From Neobacillus citreus (GTDB lineage: Bacteria > Bacillota > Bacilli > Bacillales > Cytobacillaceae): DNA of 38,113 nucleotides. This document shows positions 1 through 9,206 of this stretch, in pieces. Location: contig NZ_JAGYPE020000058.1 of the NCBI RefSeq assembly GCF_018343545.2, positions 1-38,113 on the forward strand, read 5' to 3'. Under the pieces are notes generated by a model. The model was not told the DNA's origin and ran no database searches. It was given only the letters and a program-made list of their open reading frames with translations. The position numbers and the translations under genes are program-made. The number at the start of each line of letters is the position of its first letter. The first letter of the stretch is position 1.

Positions 1-84
1 TTTGATGCCTCCATCTTAAGGATCATGAATAAGAAGGAATTAGAATCCGGGGTTATGTATGGCAGACATGCAAATTTGGAATAG
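1..84 (+). CDS. 3' end of an unidentified gene cut by the window edge
   Basis: Frame 1 is open from base 1 to a TAG at 82-84 and gives 27 residues ending in YGRHANLE. A clean bidirectional hairpin follows seven bases later, as expected after a gene end. I do not recognise the family from so short a tail. It could be a chance open frame, but its position directly before a terminator favours a real plus-strand gene that begins left of the window. Confidence 0.4.
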   Translation, partial: FDASILRIMNKKELESGVMYGRHANLE

Positions 85-90
85 AATTCA

Positions 91-124
91 AAACAGCTTC
101 ACCATCCGGTGAAGCTGTTTTATT
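91..124. terminator. Bidirectional intrinsic terminator
   Basis: A perfect 13-bp stem (91-103 with 108-120) has a 4-base loop and is flanked by A-rich and T-rich tracts. It can end the plus-strand gene at the left edge and the minus-strand pucR-like gene that stops at 156. Confidence 0.85.
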
Positions 125-155
125 TCACTAAGTAAACAGCGATTTAAAGTTAATT

Positions 156-1787
156 TCAACTACCTTGATTTGACAATGATTCAAGGTCAAGCGCAACCTT
201 AATCCAAAATTGACAGCTCGTGGATGACAAGCTGTCCCCGATGAGTTCCTCAATCCGTTCTATTCGATACCTTAAGGTGTTACGGTGAATATGCATGGCT
301 TTTGCGGCACTTTCCCGGTTGAACTCAAGAGAGGCGAGACATTTTAATGTTTCATAGAATATGAAACCACGCTCAGACAGCAGTTCCTTCGGCAGGATTA
401 AGTTCCGTAATTGCTCAGCCCTATCCGAACTCATTGCTCCATAAATAAGCAGCTCACGCCTAAATCGGCCGGCAAAATAAGGCCCCTCTGATTGACTTTT
501 GTATAAAACGATGGGGACTAAAGCTTTGGCCTCACGGTAGCTTTCAGCCAGAGATGAAACGTGCTGCTTTGTTTCCCCCAATATAAACACCGGGGCTGCT
601 TCTTGACTGCTTTTATTTATGTTAAGTTGTAAGCGCTTTAGTTCCCTTTCGATTAAATTCTGATCTCCGCTAAAAGACAGTATTAAGACAAACTGATTCT
701 CATATATCTCGCATAATCCGTCAACTTCAGCTGTATCCTCGATCCATTGTTCACATTCAGCCAGCAGCTTGTCCATATCTTCCCTTTCCCGAGGTCCATG
801 CTTATTTTCATCAAAGAGAATCAGACCCGCAAGCCAATTTGTGCTCCGTGAAAAACCCAGCTCTTGTACTTTTTCTTCCATAATGGCGGGGGCTTCTTGC
901 GGATTTTCGATTAGAAACTCCAGTAATTCCAAACGTAACTGTCTATTTTTCAGCTCCGTTTCCTTGTTATGTAGTACCTGATCGATAAGGAGAGCTGCCG
1001 CAAATTCAAGGATAGGAAGCTGTTCCTCCGTCAAGTCATTACCTGAGGGTAAAAGCCAAAGAGCTCCCCAAAAATCCCCTTCTATTTGAAGCGGAACAAC
1101 AAAAGCATTAGTTTGTTCGCTGATTACCTGTACTTCAGTTTCTATCGGTCTTTCGTCAAGCAGACGATCAGATAAACTTTTTTGGAATATTGGAATAAGG
1201 GAACCCAATACTTCTGGCAGGTTAATGCTGGTTTCTTTTGGAACTGATTGTTCTAGTACTTTGTTCACAGAATCCGAAATGACGACTGGACAGTTCAAAT
1301 GTTCACTCAAAAGCTCGCAAACTTTTATCCTGCTATTTGCCTCTCCTAATTCTTTGGCAAGTTTACTAGGTAGTTGTGCGGCTAATTCTCTTTTTTTAAT
1401 TTTGCGGTTCATAATTTCAATATGAATCGCATGGGTTATTTTCACAAATGGTACATGATAGGGTGCTTCTAAAACAGGAATCGCATATTTTTCTCCAAAT
1501 TCCAAGGCAGCCGGAGGACATTTTGTTAAGTAACGTCCGGTCGCAAATAGAATGCCTGAAATTTGATAACTCAAATATCCTTCAAGAAGTTTACTCTCCA
1601 ATTCCTTATCTTTCGGCCAGCTTTGTCCGCTAGTTAAAAGCAGTTCCCCTCCCTCCAGGAAATGCTGCACATCATCATATTCAAAAGCGTGGGCCCAGCG
1701 TACTCTTCGATACAGTCCTTTTTGCCCTGAACGGACGGTTATACTGCTCAACTGCGACAGCTGCAATGCCTCTTTAACTGTTATCAC
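156..1787 (-). CDS. PucR/CdaR-family transcriptional regulator (copy 1)
   Basis: This 543-residue protein has the layout of Bacillus PucR. An N-terminal PucR ligand domain (about 1-125, with HFLEGGELLLTSGQ near residue 42) is followed by a middle GGDEF-like region and a C-terminal helix-turn-helix of the PucR type (AMHIHRNTLRYRIERIEEL, about 495-515). The start is a GTG seven bases after AAAGGGGG. It is a clear paralogue of the divergent gene at 2069, and the two share a 280-bp AT-rich promoter region. PucR proteins control catabolism of nitrogenous compounds such as purines. Because creatininase, creatinase and candidate permeases follow, I infer a role in sensing creatinine, creatine or a product, but no ligand can be read from sequence. 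Family call is secure; target is inferred. Confidence 0.88.
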   Translation of the reverse strand: MITVKEALQLSQLSSITVRSGQKGLYRRVRWAHAFEYDDVQHFLEGGELLLTSGQSWPKDKELESKLLEGYLSYQISGILFATGRYLTKCPPAALEFGEKYAIPVLEAPYHVPFVKITHAIHIEIMNRKIKKRELAAQLPSKLAKELGEANSRIKVCELLSEHLNCPVVISDSVNKVLEQSVPKETSINLPEVLGSLIPIFQKSLSDRLLDERPIETEVQVISEQTNAFVVPLQIEGDFWGALWLLPSGNDLTEEQLPILEFAAALLIDQVLHNKETELKNRQLRLELLEFLIENPQEAPAIMEEKVQELGFSRSTNWLAGLILFDENKHGPREREDMDKLLAECEQWIEDTAEVDGLCEIYENQFVLILSFSGDQNLIERELKRLQLNINKSSQEAAPVFILGETKQHVSSLAESYREAKALVPIVLYKSQSEGPYFAGRFRRELLIYGAMSSDRAEQLRNLILPKELLSERGFIFYETLKCLASLEFNRESAAKAMHIHRNTLRYRIERIEELIGDSLSSTSCQFWIKVALDLESLSNQGS

Positions 1788-2026
1788 GCAGTTTCCCCCT
1801 TTGTGCCATATGTATAGAAAATTCTAAATTTTATTACTATATTTTAGCATTATCTTACAATTGTGCAAAATATTAAATAATGCTAATCTTATTAAGCTAC
1901 TATTTTATGATAAAATAGTGTAGAGCAATCTAGCTTTATACTTATAATTTTCCAAATCTTTCGATAACACTTACATAACTATTCTATCACTTTAATAATT
2001 TTTCTGCACTTTCAGACCCCCTGATA

Positions 2027-2040
2027 TGAAAGCGCTATAT
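2027..2040 (+). promoter_or_regulatory. Possible cre (CcpA) box before the second pucR-like gene
   Basis: TGAAAGCGCTATAT matches 12 of 14 positions of the cre consensus TGWAANCGNTNWCA; the two terminal bases differ. It lies 28 bp before the ATG at 2069, where a bound CcpA would block transcription. A better copy occurs upstream of creatininase at 6158. The rest of the 1788-2068 intergenic stretch is AT-rich and presumably holds the divergent promoters, which I could not place with confidence. Confidence 0.4.
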
Positions 2041-2068
2041 CTATGAAATTAAATAAAGGAGGATTGCT

Positions 2069-3733
2069 ATGATTACAATGAGAGAAGTCTTACAATTTCC
2101 TGAACTCCAGAAAGCGGTGGTCCATGCCGGAAAAGGCGGTTTAGGCCGTAAGGTCCGCTGGGTTCACGTCATGGATACTGAGGACGTGGGCCTCTTTTTA
2201 GAGGGTGGAGAATTTCTGTTGACGTGTGGACAAATATGGCCGCAAAATAAACAAGCGGAAGAAAGACTTCTCAACTCCTTTCTTCGCAACCAAATTTCGG
2301 GTATTCTCTTTGCCACAGGACGATACTTAACTGGATGCCCTGCCGCTGCATTAGAATTTGGTGAAAAAAACTCCATTCCTGTAATCGAAGTTCCATATAA
2401 TGTCCCGTTCGTGAAAATTACCGAACAAATTCATCTGGAAATCATAGACCGACACTATAAAAAAATGGAGCGATCCGCACGGGTTCCAATTGAACTCAGG
2501 GATAAATTACAATCTTCTCCGAGTTACTCGTCCATTTGTGAAATTCTTGCCGGTTATCTTAATTGCCCAGTTGCGATAACGGATACTGCCAATCAAATCT
2601 ATGTAAAGGCATCTCCAAACGTAGGAGAGCGTGTTAATTTTCAAAAATGCATTAATACTTTTATTCAAAACAAGCAGTCCCAACAGCTGATGAATAATGC
2701 AAAAACCGTTTATTTATCTGATAATCCCCTATCCTATATTATGAACGTTCCGATAAAGATAGAGGGAATAACAAGGGGTGCTCTTTGGCTGATCAGTCCG
2801 GGGCAAAAAGTAAATGAAGAGTTTGCTTATAGCCTCGATTTTGCCGCAGACCTCCTGGTTGATATCGTTTTAAATAAGCAAGATCTCGAAGCAAGAGGCA
2901 GACAGTTACATCTGGAATTACTGGAACTTCTGCTTGAAAATCCTGAAACAGCCTCTATCATCATTGAAGAAAGAATTCAGGAGCTTGGAATCGAACAACA
3001 AAAGCATTGGCTGGCAGGACTGATTCTTGTCGGGGTAAACAATCTTACCTCTCCCCTATCAATCGGGATGGAGTCAATTCGTGATGAATGTAAAAAGTGG
3101 ATTGATGAAACCGAAGGGCTAAACGGCTTTTGCGAGATTTATAAAGAGCAGTTAGTGCTTTTTCTAGCATCTAATCTGGATAAAGCTTCTATTAAACAAG
3201 CAGTCCATCATTTACAAAATAATGTAAGAAATACAACAGCTCACACAGCTCCAGTCGTGGTATTAGGAGAGATCAAACAGCATGTTTTGTCTTTTAAAGA
3301 AAGTTACCAGGAGGCTAAAGCCTTGGCGCCTTTAGTTATTCATCAAAGCCATTCGGGGGGAGCATACTTTTCGGAGCAATTGAAACGTGAAATGTTTCTT
3401 TACGGGGGGCTAAGCCCCAAGAAAGCAATGGAATTTAGAAATATCATCTTGCCAAAGGAATTACTGACTGAACATGGAACCACCCTATACGAAACGTTAA
3501 AATGCCTTGCATTAAATAACTATAATCGCGATAAGGTAACAAAAGATCTTCACATCCATCTTAATACTTTACGCTATCGTATTAAAAGAATTGAACAACT
3601 TTTTGAAGAAAGTTTAACGTCGCCACGGTGCCAATTTTGGATTCAGGTAGCGCTTGATCTTGAATCATTGGCCACTGAATACAAGGAATCGGATCTGAAG
3701 AACGAATCAGAAGGCGATATCGCGATAATTTGA
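2069..3733 (+). CDS. PucR/CdaR-family transcriptional regulator (copy 2)
   Basis: This 554-residue protein is collinear with its divergent neighbour. It has an N-terminal PucR domain (MITMREVLQF..., FLEGGEFLLTCGQ near residue 43), a middle GGDEF-like region, and a C-terminal PucR helix-turn-helix (DLHIHLNTLRYRIKRIEQL, about 503-522). The start is fixed by AAAGGAGG six bases before the ATG. The C-terminus is about ten residues longer than copy 1 and acidic. Two adjacent paralogues suggest a duplication followed by specialisation, for example one sensing creatinine and one creatine, or one activator and one repressor; this is inference. A terminator shared with the convergent permease follows the stop codon. 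Confidence 0.88.
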   Translation: MITMREVLQFPELQKAVVHAGKGGLGRKVRWVHVMDTEDVGLFLEGGEFLLTCGQIWPQNKQAEERLLNSFLRNQISGILFATGRYLTGCPAAALEFGEKNSIPVIEVPYNVPFVKITEQIHLEIIDRHYKKMERSARVPIELRDKLQSSPSYSSICEILAGYLNCPVAITDTANQIYVKASPNVGERVNFQKCINTFIQNKQSQQLMNNAKTVYLSDNPLSYIMNVPIKIEGITRGALWLISPGQKVNEEFAYSLDFAADLLVDIVLNKQDLEARGRQLHLELLELLLENPETASIIIEERIQELGIEQQKHWLAGLILVGVNNLTSPLSIGMESIRDECKKWIDETEGLNGFCEIYKEQLVLFLASNLDKASIKQAVHHLQNNVRNTTAHTAPVVVLGEIKQHVLSFKESYQEAKALAPLVIHQSHSGGAYFSEQLKREMFLYGGLSPKKAMEFRNIILPKELLTEHGTTLYETLKCLALNNYNRDKVTKDLHIHLNTLRYRIKRIEQLFEESLTSPRCQFWIQVALDLESLATEYKESDLKNESEGDIAII

Positions 3734-3734
3734 A

Positions 3735-3769
3735 AAAAGGTCTAATGGCGGCTCCCATTAGACCTTTTT
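3735..3769. terminator. Bidirectional intrinsic terminator
   Basis: AAAAAGGTCTAATGG pairs with CCATTAGACCTTTTT around a 6-base loop, with A/T tracts on both sides. It separates the convergent pucR-like gene (stop 3733) and permease gene (stop 3774). Confidence 0.88.
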
Positions 3770-3773
3770 CACG

Positions 3774-5177
3774 CTAATCCAGCTTAGTTATTTCAGGATT
3801 AAGAATGTTGGCATTAATAGAATTTTTCTTGGTTATGTTCGTTTTAATAGCATATAAGATGACTACTACAATGGCACTAAGGATGCTTAAGGTAAACTGA
3901 GACCGGGTACTAGCGTTAAAAGCCATTGTCGTGATGACCGCGATGATGGATAAACTGGCCAAAATTGTCAGATACGGGTATGCCCACATCCGTAATTTAA
4001 GACGCTCAGGCGCTTCACGCTCGATCTTTTTGCGAAGTATTAGCTGCGAAATAGCGATTAATAAGTAGACGAACAGCGCAATAGCTCCGGAAGAGTTCAA
4101 TAAGAATTGAAACACTGTATCTGGTGATACGAAAGCCATAATGACGGAAATGAATCCAAATATCGTACATGTCAGGATTGCTTTTAACGGGACTCCTCTT
4201 TTTGTCACTTGTGTAATCCATTTAGGAGCGTCTCCTTTATCACCCAGAGCAAATAACATCCTCGAAGCAGTGTATATGCCGGAGTTCAAACATGAAAGGA
4301 CGGCTGTTACAACAACCAGGTTCATAATCGTATCAGCGTATGGCATCCCCATTACTTTAAGTGCACTAACATACGGATTTGTAAGTGCTTTTGCATCATT
4401 CCAAGGAATAACACTGACGATAATAAAGACGGACCCTACATAGAATGTCATGATCCGGACAATAACAGAGTTTACCGCTTTTACGACTGCTTTTTCAGAT
4501 TCAACTGACTCAGCTGCGGCAATTGTTACGATTTCGGAACCAACGAAGGAAAAAATAATGGTGGCAACAGCGATAAAAACGATTCCAGGTCCTTTAGGAA
4601 TAAATCCGCCATGTGCCGTCAAGTTAGATAAGTGCATTTCTGTACCAGGCAATAAACCAAAAATGTAGGCACCACCAAGGGTAAGGAATAACGTGATGGC
4701 AACAATTTTTATCAATGAGAACCAATACTCAAATTCACCATAGGCTTTAACTGAAAAGATATTCGTGATCGTTAAGGCTACAAGCAAAATGAGATTTAAT
4801 GCCCATAAAGACATATTAGGAAACAACCAATCTCTTAATATTTGAGCACCGGCAATTGCTTCTACTGCAATAACAATAACCCAAAAATACCAGTACAGCC
4901 AGCCCACGGTGAACCCCGCCCAATTCCCCAGCGCCTCACGTGCATAATCAGAAAATGATCCTAATGATGGCTTAGCAACAACCATTTCTCCGAGCATTCT
5001 CATAACAAGAATAACTAAGATTCCTGCCAATAATGCTGTAATGACAGCAGCCGGTCCTGTCATCTGAATGATAGCCCCGCTCCCGACAAATAAACCCGCA
5101 CCGATTGAACCGCCAAAAGCAATCATTGTTAAATGCCTAATCTTTAGGCCTTTTTGCAGTTGTCCTTCCTGACTCAT
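3774..5177 (-). CDS. APC-superfamily amino acid permease (GabP/AnsP-like)
   Basis: This 467-residue integral membrane protein has about 12 hydrophobic segments. It carries the amino-acid-permease signature near its N-terminus (KIRHLTMIAFGGSIGAGLFVGSG, residues 12-34) and RMLGEMV at the end of TM2. The start has AGGGGAG five bases upstream. It lies 58 bp downstream of creatininase on the same strand and is probably cotranscribed with it. Family members import amino acids or GABA by proton symport. Given the operon partner, I infer that it takes up creatinine, creatine, sarcosine or glycine; the sequence cannot decide among them. Confidence 0.85.
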   Translation of the reverse strand: MSQEGQLQKGLKIRHLTMIAFGGSIGAGLFVGSGAIIQMTGPAAVITALLAGILVILVMRMLGEMVVAKPSLGSFSDYAREALGNWAGFTVGWLYWYFWVIVIAVEAIAGAQILRDWLFPNMSLWALNLILLVALTITNIFSVKAYGEFEYWFSLIKIVAITLFLTLGGAYIFGLLPGTEMHLSNLTAHGGFIPKGPGIVFIAVATIIFSFVGSEIVTIAAAESVESEKAVVKAVNSVIVRIMTFYVGSVFIIVSVIPWNDAKALTNPYVSALKVMGMPYADTIMNLVVVTAVLSCLNSGIYTASRMLFALGDKGDAPKWITQVTKRGVPLKAILTCTIFGFISVIMAFVSPDTVFQFLLNSSGAIALFVYLLIAISQLILRKKIEREAPERLKLRMWAYPYLTILASLSIIAVITTMAFNASTRSQFTLSILSAIVVVILYAIKTNITKKNSINANILNPEITKLD

Positions 5178-5235
5178 AAAATCTCCCCTTATTAAAGATT
5201 ATTTTTTGTTCAGATGTAAAACAAACAAATGGAGA

Positions 5236-6012
5236 CTATTTAAAAGTGACCAAATCTAAGGAGAATTCTTTTTTCAAAAAGGAAACGATTGTTTTTGTTG
5301 CATCTTCTACGATTAGTTTCCCTTTCTCAGCAGAGCTGGATCGTGCTGAATGCAAGCATCCTGTAGCCGGAATAAGAGATTTAGATGGAGGAAAACTTTG
5401 ATAGGTTGGAGGACTTACCATTCCATCATCCGTAATCAAATCTTCATTAACAAGTTCTGGTGAAAGATGCATCATTAAGGATGTTTCGGAAATTGCCGCA
5501 TGTTCCAGGGCCCAGCCCGGGAATTTTACTTCATCAAATACTCTTGACACTGTTTCAGCAGATAGATTATCCCACCAATTGCAAATTAAAACCTTAGGAA
5601 ACTCTTCTGTTTGATTTCGAAGCAAGAGATCACAAGCTTCCGAAAGAAATGCCTCATTCTCATAATGTGCGCTGAAAATGAGAATTTGCTTCCAGCCATC
5701 GGCCACGAACTCTTTCAATAAATCGTATACTAATGAGGTTAAAGTAGAGCCGTTTAGATCAATCGTTCCTGGGAACATCGGCCCGCCGCCTGAGGCCGGC
5801 AGTGATTTATACCCATAAGATACTGTTGGGGCTACTACCGCATTCACTTCCCTGGCGATAGCCAAACTAAATTGTGTTGCGATAATCGTGTCAACACCAA
5901 GCGGCAAATGGGGTCCGTGTTGTTCTGTAGAGCCGACAGGTAAGATTAAGATCCCATTCTCTACTTTGTCACGATATTCTTTCCAGGTCATATTACTAAT
6001 AAGACGATTCAT
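5236..6012 (-). CDS. Creatininase (creatinine amidohydrolase)
   Basis: The enzyme hydrolyses creatinine to creatine. The 258-residue length from ATG 6012 matches the family (about 260). The upstream in-frame ATG at 6051 lacks a ribosome site, whereas 6012 has AAAGGAG seven bases before it. The metal-site motifs are visible: GSTEQHGPHLPLGVDT near residues 28-43 (Glu, His and Asp ligands) and the SAHYENEAF segment near 122-130. Creatinase is divergently transcribed and a permease follows in the same operon, so this is the entry step of the creatinine pathway. Other members of the fold (mycofactocin MftE, arylalkylamine hydrolases) are possible, but the neighbourhood makes creatininase by far the best reading. 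Confidence 0.9.
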   Translation of the reverse strand: MNRLISNMTWKEYRDKVENGILILPVGSTEQHGPHLPLGVDTIIATQFSLAIAREVNAVVAPTVSYGYKSLPASGGGPMFPGTIDLNGSTLTSLVYDLLKEFVADGWKQILIFSAHYENEAFLSEACDLLLRNQTEEFPKVLICNWWDNLSAETVSRVFDEVKFPGWALEHAAISETSLMMHLSPELVNEDLITDDGMVSPPTYQSFPPSKSLIPATGCLHSARSSSAEKGKLIVEDATKTIVSFLKKEFSLDLVTFK

Positions 6013-6527
6013 TCCTCTACTCCTTTCAATTGTAATGACCTTCTGCATCACGAGCTGAAACTGCTTTCATTAATCTAAAATCCTGTTGTTACCTCCCATC
6101 TTCTATCATGTATCTCTAAGCTGCTATTGGCTTTGTTTTTTAAATCTTAACACCCTATGAAAGCGATTACTATTGACCGAAAGTGCTGAATTTTTGGAAA
6201 ATTACACATAATTTTATATCTATTTTAGACAAATACAACAAAATAACAAGCAAAAGATGAGATTTCTACAAACTATCTTTCAATGTATTGGAACTATCTT
6301 GTACTGCGTGCACAAAATATCCCCTGTTTTTAAATCAAATATTAAGCATGAACATCCAATTGTTAACACGGAATATCGGTTGTAAGATGAAATTATATCA
6401 GGTAGTTTTCAAAATATTAAAAAATTGGTGGTGGTTGATATAAGTACATAAGAATAGAAGATTTTTAGTTTCCAGGTTAGCAAAGTTTAAAAATAAATTT
6501 TATTATCAGGAAGGCAGGAGAAGAAAC
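6013..6527. promoter_or_regulatory. Divergent control region of creatininase and creatinase
   Basis: This 515-bp AT-rich gap separates the two pathway genes. It contains a cre box at 6158-6171 and, next to it, GCACTTTCGGTC (minus strand, about 6174-6185). The latter resembles GCACTTTCAGAC upstream of the second pucR-like gene (about 2006-2017) and is a candidate PucR site. No further gene is visible. I could not assign a convincing sigma-A or sigma-54 promoter. Confidence 0.5.
6158..6171 (+). promoter_or_regulatory. cre (CcpA) box upstream of creatininase
   Basis: TGAAAGCGATTACT matches 13 of 14 positions of TGWAANCGNTNWCA. It lies about 150 bp upstream of the creatininase start and about 360 bp upstream of creatinase. 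Catabolite repression of creatinine use by preferred carbon sources would be expected from it. Confidence 0.6.
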
Positions 6528-7763
6528 ATGCAACAAATCACAGATCTTGAAAGAACGAAAATTCTGCACAACGGCGAAAAGTTTAAAGGAACTTTCTCAA
6601 AAGCGGAAATGGAGCGCCGTAATACGAACTTGCGCAATTACATGGCTACAAAAGATATTGACGCTGTACTATTCACTTCTTACCATAACATAAACTATTA
6701 CAGTGATTTCTTATTTACTTCTTTCAACCGGAATTACGGACTAGTTGTTACCCAAAACAAACACGTAACAGTCAGCGCCAACATCGACGGCGGAATGCCT
6801 TGGAGAAGAAGCTTCGATGAAAATATCGTTTACACTGACTGGAGAAGAGACAACTACTTCTATGCAATCCTAAAAGTTTTGGAAGAATCAGGAGTTAAAA
6901 AAGGCCGTTTAGGCATTGAAGAAGACCATGTATCCGTTGATCTTCGCAAAAAATTTGAAGATGCATTTCCAAACTTTGAATTAGTTGATGTTTCTCAAGA
7001 CATTCAGAGATCACGCTGGATCAAATCTGCTGAAGAAATCCAACACATTAAAAATGGTGCAAGGATCGCTGACATTGGCGGTTATGCAGTTGTTGAAGCA
7101 ATCCGTGAAGGTGTGCCTGAATATGAAGTAGCTCTTGCCGGAACACAAGCAATGACGCGCGAAATTGCGAAATTATATCCGCAGTCTGAATTAAGAGACA
7201 CTTGGGTATGGTTCCAGTCTGGTATTAATACTGATGGTGCTCATAGCTGGGCTACATCTAGACAAGTACAAAAAGGTGATATCCTAAGCCTTAACACATT
7301 CCCGATGATTGCCGGTTACTATACTGCCTTAGAGCGTACAATGTTCTTGGAAGAAGTTTCTGATGCCCATCTTAAATATTGGGAAATCAACGTTGCCGTA
7401 CACAAGCGCGGTATTGAATTAATCAAGTCTGGTGCAGTATGTAAAGATATCTGTGCAGAGTTAAATGAAATGTTCCGCCAGCATGACCTAGTTAAAAACC
7501 GTACATTCGGATATGGCCACTCATTCGGAGTTCTATCACACTACTATGGCCGTGAAGGCGGACTAGAATTCCGTGAAGATATCGAAACAGTTCTTCAACC
7601 AGGAATGGTCGTTTCTATGGAGCCATGCTTCAATATTCCTGAAGGACAGCCAGGTGCCGGCGGCTACCGTGAGCATGATATCTTGGTTATTAACGAAGAT
7701 GGTACTGCTGAAGATATCACTGGCTTCCCATTTGGCCCTGAATATAACATTATTAAGAAGTAA
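6528..7763 (+). CDS. Creatinase (creatine amidinohydrolase)
   Basis: It hydrolyses creatine to sarcosine and urea in the cytoplasm. The 411 residues carry the full M24 'pita-bread' fold: an N-terminal domain (about 1-160, with FTSYHNINYYSDF at 45-57) and a C-terminal domain. The family catalytic His sits in the SGINTDGAHSW motif (His232 of the Pseudomonas putida enzyme), and later SFGVLSHYYGREGGLEFRED and SMEPCFNIPEG segments are present. Metal-ligand residues of true M24 peptidases are not retained in the usual pattern, as in known creatinases. The ATG follows AGGAG at 6517. It resembles the Bacillus creatinase used in clinical assays. No urease genes are in the window, so the fate of urea is not shown here. 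Confidence 0.95.
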   Translation: MQQITDLERTKILHNGEKFKGTFSKAEMERRNTNLRNYMATKDIDAVLFTSYHNINYYSDFLFTSFNRNYGLVVTQNKHVTVSANIDGGMPWRRSFDENIVYTDWRRDNYFYAILKVLEESGVKKGRLGIEEDHVSVDLRKKFEDAFPNFELVDVSQDIQRSRWIKSAEEIQHIKNGARIADIGGYAVVEAIREGVPEYEVALAGTQAMTREIAKLYPQSELRDTWVWFQSGINTDGAHSWATSRQVQKGDILSLNTFPMIAGYYTALERTMFLEEVSDAHLKYWEINVAVHKRGIELIKSGAVCKDICAELNEMFRQHDLVKNRTFGYGHSFGVLSHYYGREGGLEFREDIETVLQPGMVVSMEPCFNIPEGQPGAGGYREHDILVINEDGTAEDITGFPFGPEYNIIKK

Positions 7764-7795
7764 TTCAGGCGTTTAATAAAACAAAAGTTTGCTAG

Positions 7796-7825
7796 AACTG
7801 GGGGTTCATCGCCCCCAGTTTTATT
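7796..7825 (+). terminator. Intrinsic terminator after creatinase
   Basis: AACTGGGGG (7796-7804) pairs with CCCCCAGTT (7812-7820), followed by TTATT. It lies between creatinase and the MFS gene, so the transporter is expressed from its own promoter or by read-through. Confidence 0.85.
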
Positions 7826-7926
7826 CGCTTATAAAGCAGGAAACTTTTTTGAAGCAGACACATAGATTCTATTGTTCAGCAAAAGAGGTTGCTATTAATC
7901 TATGTAGAAAGGAGCATTAGAAATAA

Positions 7927-9153
7927 ATGAAGAAAAACCAGCAAATTTGGAAGTATGCCTTGACATCCACATTGGTATCTTTATGTGTAATTGGCTTCGG
8001 CAGGATGTCTTATGGGATTCTAATGCCCTTTATGAAAGATAGTTTATCACTTACCTACCAGCAGGCCGGATTATTGGGCACAGTTACTGCTGTCGGCTAT
8101 TTGAGCCTAGTTCTCTTTGTTGGCATATTTGCGGCGAAGTGGGGATCGAGGAAGTTAATCATCATCGGGACCTTGCTTGTCACCTGTGGTTTAGTCTATT
8201 TAACCTGGACGCAAACTTTTCTTAGCTGTTTAGTTGGAATGGTGCTGTTAGGGATCGGGGCTGCTTTCACCTATACCCCGCTGGTAAATATCGTGGTGGG
8301 ATGGTATCCACAGCAAAGAGGAATGATGATTGGCTTTATTATTAGCGGTTTAGGATTAGGGTCACTGATTTCAAGCTTACTAATATCAGTCTTTACTGAT
8401 TGGTTTTCCACCAATGGCTGGCGATATCTCTGGCTTTTATTCAGTTTCGTTACTCTTCTTTCCTCCTTTGTTTCCTATAGAATCCTTCGAGACCCTCCAA
8501 CAGTGTTACATAAAACTGCTCAAAAGGGACATTCTTTTGTTCATGATGTGTACCTAAATAAAAAAGTTGTCCTGGTTGCAGTCATTTATGGGTTGATTGG
8601 ATTTGCTTATTTAATTCCACAAAGTTTCCTATTTAGCTTTTTATTGGAGGCTCACATTAATCAATATTCTGCCGGCCATATCATGTCTTTGGGCAGCATT
8701 ATGTCCATCTTTAGCGGGCCCTTATGGGGAACGATTTCGGACAAAATAGGCAGGAAGACCTCAATGCTGATTACCCTTTTTCTCGGCGCCGTCTCCATGA
8801 TCATCCCGATCGTATTTCCGGTATACCTTGGGTTTGTCATCTGTCAATTCCTGTGGGGGATTACGTACGTCGGAATGCTTTCGCTTATTCAAGCTCTTTC
8901 AACAGAGCAGGTTCATCAATCTTACGCACCTGTTGCATTAGGTTATGCCACTGTTTATTTTGCTGTAGGACAGTTTATTGGACCCGGCCTTGGCGGCTGG
9001 TTCATTGACTATCTTGGCGGGATCCCTTCTGCGTTATTTCTTTGCAGCGGGCTACTTCTCGTAGCCTTTGTATTATCTACACAATTAAATAAAAAAGTAA
9101 AAGGAAAGCTGGTATTCGAAAAGCATCATGAATTAAGGGAAGGCCATGAGTGA
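7927..9153 (+). CDS. MFS transporter (YbfB/OFA-like)
   Basis: This 408-residue protein has about 12 transmembrane segments and major-facilitator features: RMSYGILMPFMKDSL in TM1, a TM2-TM3 loop WGSRKL near residue 73, and GTISDKIGRKTSM near residue 265 at the start of the second half. The ATG lies 12 bases after GAAAGGAG, slightly long spacing, with no better start nearby. It follows creatinase in the same direction and ends at a terminator shared with convergent lpd. The substrate is unknown; import of creatine or creatinine, or export of a product, would fit the location. No residue that I can read fixes this. Confidence 0.8.
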   Translation: MKKNQQIWKYALTSTLVSLCVIGFGRMSYGILMPFMKDSLSLTYQQAGLLGTVTAVGYLSLVLFVGIFAAKWGSRKLIIIGTLLVTCGLVYLTWTQTFLSCLVGMVLLGIGAAFTYTPLVNIVVGWYPQQRGMMIGFIISGLGLGSLISSLLISVFTDWFSTNGWRYLWLLFSFVTLLSSFVSYRILRDPPTVLHKTAQKGHSFVHDVYLNKKVVLVAVIYGLIGFAYLIPQSFLFSFLLEAHINQYSAGHIMSLGSIMSIFSGPLWGTISDKIGRKTSMLITLFLGAVSMIIPIVFPVYLGFVICQFLWGITYVGMLSLIQALSTEQVHQSYAPVALGYATVYFAVGQFIGPGLGGWFIDYLGGIPSALFLCSGLLLVAFVLSTQLNKKVKGKLVFEKHHELREGHE

Positions 9154-9167
9154 ATTCCTTATAGAAG

Positions 9168-9203
9168 AAGGGTAACCCAAATTATACTGGGTTACCCTTT
9201 TAT
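9168..9203. terminator. Bidirectional terminator between MFS gene and lpd
   Basis: AAGGGTAACCCA (9168-9179) pairs with TGGGTTACCCTT (9188-9199), with an 8-base loop and T/A tracts on both sides. It ends both convergent transcripts. Confidence 0.85.
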
Positions 9204-9206
9204 TAA

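Noticed and set aside
6300..6325. GTACTGCGTGCACAAAATAT as a seventh HxlR-type box before creatinase
   Set aside because: It shares only a GTGCA core. The ACTATATG half, the AAAGTGCRTAC order and a -10 at 23 bp are missing.
6013..6527. Sigma-54 promoter for the creatinine genes
   Set aside because: No TGGCAC-N5-TTGC match at the required spacing could be found on either strand.
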